Assembly: GCA_002417965.1 (NCBI GenBank)
Contig: DIDD01000058.1
Coordinates: 1,400-11,812, forward strand
Length of the DNA: 10,413 nt
Direction of reading: 5' to 3'
Source of the DNA: Veillonellaceae bacterium UBA5809
GTDB taxonomy: Bacteria > Bacillota > Negativicutes > Veillonellales > Dialisteraceae
The position numbers were made by a program, and so were the translations under genes. The notes under the pieces are model-generated. The model was not told the DNA's origin and did no database searches. It was given only the letters and a program-made list of their open reading frames with translations. Positions 1-5,653 of this stretch are shown piece by piece (the stretch's first letter is position 1; each line of letters starts with the position of its first letter).

Positions 1-182
1 GAAGGTCCTATCAGTGCAGTGATTTTATTCTTTTCTATATTTAAACTTACTTTTTTCAGCGCCTGGAATGAACCGTAATAAAGATCAACATCCCTGCAGG
101 AAAAACTGATATCCGAATGAAGAGCAATAGCAATATCTCTTTCCGCTGTCTGTATAACCGCCGTACTTTCATTTTGCATCAT
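1..182 (-). CDS. pstB: Phosphate ABC transporter ATP-binding protein PstB (partial, 3' end outside window)
   Basis: Only the first 60 or so codons are present; the gene continues past the left edge. The translation contains DVDLYYGSFQALKKVSL and runs up to ALIGPS, which is the start of the Walker A loop (GPSGCGKST in PstB proteins). PstB is the cytoplasmic ATPase that powers phosphate import through PstC/PstA. I start it at the ATG at 182, because this gives a 4-base ATGA overlap with the pstA stop and puts AGGAGG (192-197) 9 bases upstream. A second ATG follows directly at 179. About 28 residues precede the usual start of the ABC domain, a moderately long N-terminal extension. The identity is firm despite truncation because pstA, pstC and pstS lie upstream in order. 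Confidence 0.93.
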   Translation of the reverse strand, partial: MMQNESTAVIQTAERDIAIALHSDISFSCRDVDLYYGSFQALKKVSLNIEKNKITALIGP

Positions 183-1102
183 GAATGTTCCCCTCCTGTT
201 TTACGGGTCAGGCGGCGGCTGAGCAGCCGTGCCCCGATACTGAACGCCAATACCATCATCATAAGAACAGCCGAAGCAAAAGCCGCTGTATCAGAAGCGC
301 TGGCCGATACGGCTTCCGTGCGGGAAGCCCAGACCTGGAGAGACAGTGTCTCGCCGGGCCGGAAAGGATTAAACGGCGATGTCGGTGCCGTTACATCCCA
401 CACATCCCAGCTGATGTCCGTACTCATGCCCGCTGTGTACAACAGCGCCGCCGCCTCTCCAAACCCGCGTCCCGCCGCCAGAATCACACCGGTCATGACA
501 GGTCCCACGGAAGCAGGAAGCATGACATGCCAGATGGTTTCCCAATGAGTGGCCCCCAGCGCCAGACTTCCGTTTTTATAACCCTGCGGCAGAGCCTGAA
601 AAGCATCATAGGTCACCGTGGTAATCAGCGGAAGAGAAAGAATGGACACCGCCATGGCCCCTGCAAAAAGATTCCACTGGCTTCCGGTCATAATAATAAA
701 GACAAGATAACCGAAAAGACCGACCACAATAGACGGCAGTGAGGATAATGTCTCAATGGCAATGCGGAGCATGGAAGTGAGGGCCCCCGCCGGGGCATAT
801 TCAGACATATAAATTCCAGCCGAAATGCCCAGAGGGACTGAAATTAAAAGAGAAAGAAAAACCAGATAAACCGTGTTGAAAAGCTGGCTTCCTACGCCGT
901 CCCCGGAAAATGAAAACATATCAGGCGACCATGCTCGGATTCCCCCTGCCAGGACATAAGCCGTAAAAGCCGCCAAAAGGCAGACAAAGAATCCTGAAAC
1001 TCCATAAAAAATAACAGTAGCCGCCCGGTCTGCCGCCCGGGCCCTCCGGAGTGCCGGATCTCTCTGAAGCAGTACTGCCCCTGCTCTGGCATCTTCCTTC
1101 AT
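179..1102 (-). CDS. pstA: Phosphate ABC transporter permease PstA
   Basis: This is a 307-residue integral membrane permease that forms the phosphate channel together with PstC. It has a hydrophobic first helix after about 28 residues, further membrane segments, and the cytoplasmic coupling loop typical of binding-protein-dependent permeases: ALGATHWETIWHVMLPAS, followed by GVILAAGRGFGEAAALL. The stretch NPFRPGETLSLQVW near the C-terminus is characteristic of PstA. The frame is open up to an ATG at 1189, but that start would overlap pstC by 91 bases. The ATG at 1102 forms an ATGA overlap with the pstC stop and has a GGGAGA-type ribosome binding site about 8 bases upstream, so I prefer it. Translation is probably coupled to pstC. 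Length fits the family. Confidence 0.95.
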   Translation of the reverse strand: MKEDARAGAVLLQRDPALRRARAADRAATVIFYGVSGFFVCLLAAFTAYVLAGGIRAWSPDMFSFSGDGVGSQLFNTVYLVFLSLLISVPLGISAGIYMSEYAPAGALTSMLRIAIETLSSLPSIVVGLFGYLVFIIMTGSQWNLFAGAMAVSILSLPLITTVTYDAFQALPQGYKNGSLALGATHWETIWHVMLPASVGPVMTGVILAAGRGFGEAAALLYTAGMSTDISWDVWDVTAPTSPFNPFRPGETLSLQVWASRTEAVSASASDTAAFASAVLMMMVLAFSIGARLLSRRLTRKTGGEHS

Positions 1103-2004
1103 AACGGTCTCTCCCTTCTTCCCGAAAGAGAATGAATCAGTAAAATAAAACCGAGCGAAATCACAAACAACAGAAGCGCCATCGTCCACAGGGCCGTATT
1201 ATATTCCCCTCCGTCCATGGCGCCTCCCATATCCGAGGCAATGGCGGCGGTGAGATTATTGGTCGGGGAAAGAATGCTCGTTGGAAAGGCACGCATCTTT
1301 CCAATCACCATGGCCACGGCAAGCGCTTCTCCAAAAGCTCTTGCCAGTCCCAGAATGACAGCGGTTAAAATGCCGGGAAGAGCCGCCGGCAGAACGACCT
1401 GGTAAATCACCTGCCACCGTGTTGCTCCAAGTCCGTAAGCGCCTTCAATATATCTATTGTCCACACTGCGGACCGCATCCGCCGATACCGATGTAATGGT
1501 GGGATAAATCATAACTGACAGCACAACCGCCGCCGCCAGAACAGACTGCCCCTGTACCAGATGAAAAGTCTCCTTGAGAAAAGGAACGAGAACCACAAGC
1601 CCCACCCATCCGTACACCACAGAAGGAATGCCTACAAAAATTTCCACAGCCGGCCGGACAAAATTTTCTCCTATACGGGGAGATATTTTCGTCATAAAAA
1701 TTGCCGTACATAAACTGAAAGGAAGTGCAATGAAGAGGGCAGCCGCACAGGTAACCACCGAACCGAAAATGAAAATAGCGGCTCCCACCTGCCCGCCTCC
1801 CGTCTGATCATCGGCCGGAGACCACTGGGAAGAAAACAGAAATTCAAAAATGGAATGATGATAAACAGTAAAAGTCCCCATTCCCTTTCCAAATAAGAAA
1901 GCGCCTATGGCTGCCGTCAGCAGAATGAGAAATAAACCGCATAAAGTAACGGCGCTCCTTCCCAGATATTCTTTTCGGAAAATCCTGAAGCTTTGTGGAC
2001 TCAT
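1099..2004 (-). CDS. pstC: Phosphate ABC transporter permease PstC
   Basis: This 301-residue permease is the partner of PstA in the inner-membrane phosphate channel. A first membrane helix lies near residues 17-40, followed by a periplasmic stretch (FSSQWSPADDQTGGGQVGA) typical of PstC. Further helices and the coupling loop GLGATRWQVIYQVVLPAALP, then LARAFGEALAVAMVIG, follow. The frame opens at 2043, but no good ribosome binding site serves that ATG or the one at 2019. The ATG at 2004 has a GGGGGA motif about 7 bases upstream and gives the normal N-terminus MSPQSFRIFRKEY. The 83-base spacer from pstS carries a hairpin, described separately, that may reduce permease expression relative to PstS. 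The stop overlaps the pstA start. Confidence 0.94.
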   Translation of the reverse strand: MSPQSFRIFRKEYLGRSAVTLCGLFLILLTAAIGAFLFGKGMGTFTVYHHSIFEFLFSSQWSPADDQTGGGQVGAAIFIFGSVVTCAAALFIALPFSLCTAIFMTKISPRIGENFVRPAVEIFVGIPSVVYGWVGLVVLVPFLKETFHLVQGQSVLAAAVVLSVMIYPTITSVSADAVRSVDNRYIEGAYGLGATRWQVIYQVVLPAALPGILTAVILGLARAFGEALAVAMVIGKMRAFPTSILSPTNNLTAAIASDMGGAMDGGEYNTALWTMALLLFVISLGFILLIHSLSGRRERPL

Positions 2005-2022
2005 GATATATTCCCCCATAAA

Positions 2023-2066
2023 AGAAGGAGAAGGCGCCCGCACAGAACCCGGCCGTCTTCTCTTCT
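2023..2066 (-). terminator. Hairpin in the pstS-pstC spacer, possible attenuator or mRNA stabiliser
   Basis: Read on the minus strand, AGAAGAGAAGACGGC (2066-2052) can pair with GCGCCTTCTCCTTCT (2037-2023). The pairing gives two blocks of five base pairs separated by one bulged C, then a mismatch and two more pairs. The loop is about 15 bases, and only a short TTTT tract (2023-2020) follows. The stem is AG/CT-rich and the T-tract is short, so full termination is doubtful. Partial termination or protection of the upstream pstS message would both make sense, since binding proteins are commonly needed in excess over permeases. That role is inference. Confidence 0.4.
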
Positions 2067-2087
2067 CATTTTCTGCCGTAAACGCTC

Positions 2088-2978
2088 TTACTGATTCCGG
2101 GAAACCTTCATCTTACTGGTCATGCCGTAACCCTGCTGTTCCATAAGCGCTCCATATTCAGGAGACATGATATAATCCAGGAACGATTTGGCAGCCCCTT
2201 TGGGTTCACCTTTTGTATACATGTGCTCGTAACCCCACACCGGATATTTTCCGCTGTATGTATTTTCCAGTGTAGGAGCCACACCGTCGATGGCAACAGC
2301 AGCTACATCCTGATTATTAACCAGATAGGAAAGAGCCACATAACCGATGGCGCCCTTGTTCTGCACAATACTCTGCATCAGTGTGCCGCTGTCATCAGTC
2401 TCAAGAGCCTTATTGGAAGCCTCTTCCTTGCCGTCCAGTGCAAATTGTGTAAATAAAGCCCGTGTTCCCGATGTAGCCGGACGTGTCACCAGCACGATCG
2501 GTTCATTTGGCCCGCCCACTTCATTCCAGTTTGTCACCTTTGCCGTAAAAATATCCTGGAGCTGTGACTTGGTCAGACTTTTCACTGTAGCCGCCACATC
2601 TTTGTTAACCACCGGCGCCATGGTAATCACGCAGACCTTATGATCCACCAGTTCCTTGGCCTTATCCGCAGGCAGCTTGCTTTCTGCAAACACATCGGAG
2701 TTTCCGATATCCACAGATCCCTCAGAAACCTGCTTCAGACCTGTTCCCGAACCGCCCGCATTTAAAGTAATGGACACCTTCGGATTCTTTTCTTTAAACT
2801 TGGCCGCCGCGTCCTTCGCCAGCGGAAACAGTGCTGATGAACCGGATGCGGTGATTTTCCCGCTCACAGAAGACGCAGCTGATGATGCACTCCCCGAAGA
2901 CGAAGATCCCCCGCATCCTGCCAACCCTGCCGCCACTGCTACAGAGGCTGCCAAAACCGCCAATTTGGTGAATTTCAT
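2088..2978 (-). CDS. pstS: Phosphate-binding lipoprotein PstS
   Basis: This 296-residue extracytoplasmic binding protein captures inorganic phosphate and delivers it to PstCA. The N-terminus has a lysine-containing n-region, a hydrophobic core and the lipobox LAGC, with Cys22 as the lipidation site, so the mature protein is a membrane-tethered lipoprotein. A Ser/Gly/Ala-rich linker (residues 23-38) follows. Phosphate-binding signatures are visible: ITASGSSALFPLAKDAAAKF, LNAGGSGTGLKQVSEGSVDIG and RPATSGTRALFTQF. The start at 2978 is well supported by AGGGAGG about 9 bases upstream. It is the first gene of the pst operon and is separated from lepB by a terminator, so it should have its own promoter. 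Phosphate-starvation control is expected from the family, but I cannot assign a clear Pho box. Confidence 0.96.
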   Translation of the reverse strand: MKFTKLAVLAASVAVAAGLAGCGGSSSSGSASSAASSVSGKITASGSSALFPLAKDAAAKFKEKNPKVSITLNAGGSGTGLKQVSEGSVDIGNSDVFAESKLPADKAKELVDHKVCVITMAPVVNKDVAATVKSLTKSQLQDIFTAKVTNWNEVGGPNEPIVLVTRPATSGTRALFTQFALDGKEEASNKALETDDSGTLMQSIVQNKGAIGYVALSYLVNNQDVAAVAIDGVAPTLENTYSGKYPVWGYEHMYTKGEPKGAAKSFLDYIMSPEYGALMEQQGYGMTSKMKVSRNQ

Positions 2979-3027
2979 AAATCATTTCCTCCCTTTTCTA
3001 AGTCACTTAGGATTGATTGCTAACGTC

Positions 3028-3056
3028 AGTATATCCTGCAGGTGTAAAAACAAATG
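3028..3056 (-). promoter_or_regulatory. Tentative pst operon promoter
   Basis: On the minus strand, TATACT (3033-3028) is the best -10 candidate between the upstream terminator and pstS. It lies about 50 bases before the pstS start. A 17-base spacer puts CATTTG (3056-3051) in the -35 position, which is a poor match to TTGACA. A weak -35 is typical of activator-dependent promoters such as Pho-controlled ones, but no convincing direct-repeat Pho box was recognised. The 2979-3170 region holds no gene. Confidence 0.3.
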
Positions 3057-3106
3057 GGAGTACCGCGTATGAAAAAAGTCATATTTGTATATATCTCGTA
3101 AAAACA
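3044..3106 (-). repeat. Pair of 9-bp direct repeats TGTTTTTAC upstream of pstS
   Basis: TGTTTTTAC occurs twice on the minus strand, at 3106-3098 and 3052-3044, 54 bases apart. Each copy is followed within a few bases by GATATA. The nearer copy lies in the spacer of the proposed pst promoter. The distance is close to five helical turns, which could suit a regulator, but in an AT-rich intergenic region this may be chance. Confidence 0.25.
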
Positions 3107-3170
3107 GGACGGTTCTGTTAACATATTGAAAAATAAAAAAGAAGAAATCCATCATACTTCTTTCTTCCGC

Positions 3171-3213
3171 AAAAAAAAGGCATAGGCTGAATATCTGTCA
3201 GCCCATGCCCTTT
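3171..3213 (-). terminator. Intrinsic terminator after lepB
   Basis: On the minus strand GGCATGGGCTGA (3209-3198) pairs with TCAGCCTATGCC (3190-3179) over 12 positions with one G-U pair and a 7-base loop. A run of eight T residues (3178-3171) follows immediately. The lepB stop lies 9 bases before the hairpin. This is a textbook rho-independent terminator and isolates the glpX-lepB unit from the pst operon. Confidence 0.93.
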
Positions 3214-3221
3214 AATTTTCT

Positions 3222-3776
3222 TTATAATTCCACAGCTACTTTTCCAAGAACATGATCAATGGGAACAGGACCGATAAAACGGCTGTCACTGCTGTGATTT
3301 CTGTTGTCTCCCATCACAAAAACCATGCCTTCCGGAACCGTATAAGACCCCTCCATGGTAAATTCCATAGGTTCATTTATATAAGGCTCCTGGAGTTCCC
3401 CGCCGTTGCGGTACACATGACCGTTCTTAAATTCCAGCACATCCCCGCCCTTGCCGATCACTCTCTTAACCCATATATTATGTCCCTGCAGATCCTTATC
3501 AAAAAGTGCCATATAATTATACATTGGTTCGGCCAAATCATCCATCCACGTCCTCGGACGCTGCACACGGCTGTCTATAATGACAATATCACCGTAATCC
3601 GGCGCGCTTCGGAGGACATGGCTGATTTTAGAAACAATCAGATACTCACCGTTAGTCAGCGTAGGCATCATGGACTCTCCTGATACCCTGGTCGGGACAA
3701 ACAGGAAAATGTGGATGACCATTGCCAGAAAAAGTGCAATTACAATGGAATAAATCCAGTCAAAAGCTTCTTTCAT
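3222..3776 (-). CDS. lepB: Type I signal peptidase LepB
   Basis: This 184-residue membrane-anchored serine protease cleaves signal peptides from exported proteins on the outer face of the cytoplasmic membrane. A single N-terminal membrane helix (about residues 8-27) is followed by VSGESMMPTL with catalytic Ser35. The general-base lysine is Lys104 in WVKRVIGKGGD, and the box E motif GDNRNHSSDSR lies near the C-terminus. The size and single anchor match the short SipS-type enzymes of Gram-positive-related bacteria rather than the longer two-helix enterobacterial LepB. The start at 3776 has AGGAGG only about 4-5 bases upstream. It sits 59 bases after glpX in the same direction with no terminator between, so the two are probably co-transcribed, and the terminator at 3171-3213 ends the unit. 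Confidence 0.96.
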   Translation of the reverse strand: MKEAFDWIYSIVIALFLAMVIHIFLFVPTRVSGESMMPTLTNGEYLIVSKISHVLRSAPDYGDIVIIDSRVQRPRTWMDDLAEPMYNYMALFDKDLQGHNIWVKRVIGKGGDVLEFKNGHVYRNGGELQEPYINEPMEFTMEGSYTVPEGMVFVMGDNRNHSSDSRFIGPVPIDHVLGKVAVEL

Positions 3777-3835
3777 ATATCCTCCTGAAACGGACAGGCT
3801 GTATTTACAACTGAACCGCTGCCTCTATTTTCTGT

Positions 3836-4798
3836 TTACAGCTTGACAGCAGGCTTTTCATCCCCAAAACGGTGGATTGTATCGATAAAGCGGACTGTCC
3901 CGGTTTTATAACGGAGCAAAAGAGTATGCGTCCGTGCGCCGTTTCCAAAATAACGCACGCCCTTCACCAGATTGCATTCCGTAATGGCAGTAGCGGAGAA
4001 GACACAGTCATCCCCCCGTACCAGATCATTGAGAGTAAAGACCTTCGATGTATCCGAAATGCCCATCTCATGCATTCTCTGAATTTCTTCATTGCTGTGG
4101 GGCAGCAGACGGGCCTGCATATCACCGCCCAGACATTTCAGTCCGGCTGCAGCCAGTACGCCCTCCGGGGCGCCGCCTGAACCGATCACCATATGTATGC
4201 CGCTGCCCTGGATGCCGCATTCCACAGCAGGTCCCACATCGCCGTCCGTAATCAGACGGATGCGGGCGCCGGCCTCACGGCATTCACGGATAATCTTTTC
4301 ATGACGCTCCCGGTCAAGAATGACCACTGTCATATCGGATACGCCCCGGTTCATGCCCTCTGCCACACGGCGGAGATTTTCCGTCACAGAAGCATTGATA
4401 TCAATACGGCCCTTTCCGCGCGGCCCCACACAGATCTTATCCATATACATATCGGGTGCATGGAGAAGGCATCCCTTCGGCGCCACAGCCAGCACCGCGA
4501 TGGCTCCGTCCTGCCCCTTGGCCACCAGATTGGTCCCTTCCACCGGATCCACGGCGATATCAATTTCCTCTCCGCCGGCACCCACATGCTCTCCGATATA
4601 AAGCATCGGAGCCTCGTCCATTTCTCCTTCACCAATCACTACAGTACCGGAAACTGGTGTTTTTGCAAACTGTTCATGCATACCGTCCACAGCAAGCTGG
4701 TCGGCGCCTTCTTTGTCGCCTTTTCCCATAAGACGGCCGCTTTTAACGGCGGCCTGCTCGGTAATGCGGGCAAATTCCATAGACAACTGTCTGTCCAA
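3836..4798 (-). CDS. glpX: Class II fructose-1,6-bisphosphatase GlpX
   Basis: This 320-residue cytoplasmic metal-dependent phosphatase converts fructose 1,6-bisphosphate to fructose 6-phosphate, the committed gluconeogenic step. Family signatures are clear: MGKGDKEGAD near residues 24-33, VIGEGEMDEAPMLYIGE with Glu57, the metal-site motif DPVEGT (Asp84, Glu87, Thr89), GGAPEGV and FSATAIT. There is no in-frame ATG at the start. A GTG at 4807 is possible, but the GGGAG motif (4813-4809) would then be only one base away. A TTG at 4798 gives a spacing of 10 and an N-terminus, MDRQLSMEF, that lines up with the family (MRRELAIEF in E. coli GlpX). I therefore prefer TTG. Length is normal. It is the first gene of the glpX-lepB unit. 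Confidence 0.95.
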   Translation of the reverse strand: MDRQLSMEFARITEQAAVKSGRLMGKGDKEGADQLAVDGMHEQFAKTPVSGTVVIGEGEMDEAPMLYIGEHVGAGGEEIDIAVDPVEGTNLVAKGQDGAIAVLAVAPKGCLLHAPDMYMDKICVGPRGKGRIDINASVTENLRRVAEGMNRGVSDMTVVILDRERHEKIIRECREAGARIRLITDGDVGPAVECGIQGSGIHMVIGSGGAPEGVLAAAGLKCLGGDMQARLLPHSNEEIQRMHEMGISDTSKVFTLNDLVRGDDCVFSATAITECNLVKGVRYFGNGARTHTLLLRYKTGTVRFIDTIHRFGDEKPAVKL

Positions 4799-4825
4799 GC
4801 GGATCACTCTCCCATTTAATTCTTA

Positions 4826-4839
4826 AATCAATCTTGATT
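4826..4839. promoter_or_regulatory. 14-bp interrupted palindrome at the glpX transcription start region
   Basis: AATCAA-TC-TTGATT is an inverted repeat with perfect 6-bp arms and a 2-bp centre. It lies just downstream of the proposed glpX -10 box, over the expected transcription start, where a repressor operator would be effective. It is also within about 100 bases of the divergent hydrolase promoter. The regulator is unknown and the operator role is inference. Confidence 0.35.
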
Positions 4840-4842
4840 CTT

Positions 4843-4851
4843 ATTGTACCA
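4843..4851 (-). promoter_or_regulatory. glpX promoter, extended -10
   Basis: On the minus strand TGGTACAAT (4851-4843) is an extended -10 element: TG, one base, then TACAAT, one mismatch from TATAAT. The nearest TTG-type -35 candidate, TTGTGC, would need a 19-base spacer, so the extended -10 probably compensates. Transcription would start near 4836, leaving a leader of roughly 38 bases before the TTG start. Confidence 0.5.
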
Positions 4852-4940
4852 TGTTTTATGCAATGCTGCACAAAATCATACGGGTTTCTTCAAAAATTTA
4901 CCTCCTGCGCCGAAAGACTGTAAAATATAATAAGCCTTTG

Positions 4941-4949
4941 TGTTATAGT
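4941..4949 (+). promoter_or_regulatory. SGNH hydrolase promoter, extended -10
   Basis: TGTTATAGT is an extended -10 element: TG, one base, then TATAGT. No good -35 hexamer lies at 17 bases. A second -10-like box, TATAAT, lies at 4926-4931 but also lacks a good -35. Transcription from the first would begin near 4956, giving a leader of about 30 bases. It diverges from the glpX promoter about 90 bases away. Confidence 0.4.
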
Positions 4950-4987
4950 AAAGGAAACCGCCGTTTCAGGAAAGGAAGGAGATTGCG

Positions 4988-5653
4988 TTGCATCGTCTTA
5001 TCTGTTTTGGAGACAGCCTGACTGCCGGGTACGGAGCTGCTCCCAAAGAAGGATGGATTCCTATTTTATCCAGGAAGTATCCCGGCCTGTCACTTACCAA
5101 CCGGGGCCTATGCGGTGCCTGTCTGCCTGATATTCTGGATGATCTGTCCTTTTTTCTCTCCCGCCCCGCAGAGGACCTGCTCCTGTTTATTATGGGCGGA
5201 ACCAACGATATTCTTTCAGGCGTCAGACTGACAGTTTTAAAAACATTAATAGAATCCTCTGTCAAAAAATCTATTTCAGTATCTGCCAATATGCTGATCG
5301 GCATTCCGCCCCTCACCGTACGGAGCAGCATTTTATCAGGATGGCAGGGAGACTGGCAGTACGAAGACACCAACCGCAGCCTGAAGGAATACGGATCCTT
5401 TTTAAGAGACACCGCAGCTTCCGCCGGGTATCCCGTAATTGATTTTCAGAAAGCTTTCACGAATGCTCCCGATTCCCTCTATGACGACGGAGTGCATCCC
5501 AATGCATCGGGGTACCGCATTTTTGCACAGGCAGCCGCCCAGGTGCTGGATCCATTTCTGGAAAAAGAAAAAACGGCTGTCAGGCCGTCTCTTCATCAGG
5601 ATTCTTCTTCTGTGCCTCATAAAGCTGAAAATACCGTCCGCGGACATTCATGA
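4988..5653 (+). CDS. SGNH/GDSL-family lipase/esterase-like hydrolase
   Basis: This 221-residue protein is a probable esterase, thioesterase or arylesterase of the SGNH fold. Block I is FGDSLTAGYG with nucleophile Ser10. The oxyanion-hole positions are Gly43 in NRGLCG and Asn73 in MGGTNDI. The catalytic pair is Asp167/His170 in YDDGVHPNASGY. No signal peptide is visible, so it is probably cytoplasmic, as with TesA-like proteins lacking a leader. The start is a TTG at 4988 with AGGAAGGAG about 6 bases upstream; there is no usable ATG. The catalytic fold should end near residue 192. The last 30 or so residues are polar, low in hydrophobics and lie over the antisense 3' end of the ABC exporter gene, so they look like run-on rather than conserved protein. 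Substrate is unknown. Confidence 0.88.
   Translation: MHRLICFGDSLTAGYGAAPKEGWIPILSRKYPGLSLTNRGLCGACLPDILDDLSFFLSRPAEDLLLFIMGGTNDILSGVRLTVLKTLIESSVKKSISVSANMLIGIPPLTVRSSILSGWQGDWQYEDTNRSLKEYGSFLRDTAASAGYPVIDFQKAFTNAPDSLYDDGVHPNASGYRIFAQAAAQVLDPFLEKEKTAVRPSLHQDSSSVPHKAENTVRGHS
5561..5588 (-). terminator. Probable intrinsic terminator of the ABC exporter
   Basis: On the minus strand ACGGC (5588-5584) and GCCGT (5577-5573) form a 5-bp GC-rich stem around a 6-base loop, followed by a T-rich tract (T6, C, T5). The exporter's TGA stop begins within the hairpin, spanning the stem-loop boundary (5582-5580 lie in the loop). The stem is short but the T-tract is good. The element lies inside the coding region of the convergent SGNH hydrolase, so both genes share this sequence. 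Confidence 0.6.

Noticed and set aside
185..742. 185-codon plus-strand frame opposite pstA
   Set aside because: It is antisense to pstA, with Arg/His-rich composition and no domain or ribosome binding site.
1103..1189. Longer pstA start at 1189
   Set aside because: It would overlap pstC by 91 bases and add 29 residues unlike PstA; the ATG at 1102 has a better ribosome binding site and an ATGA junction.
3035..3042. CCTGCAGG palindrome in the pst promoter region
   Set aside because: An isolated 8-bp palindrome is too short and common to be called an operator.
4193..4819. 208-codon plus-strand frame opposite glpX
   Set aside because: It mirrors the glpX coding frame, is His-rich and lacks any family motif; glpX itself is unambiguous.
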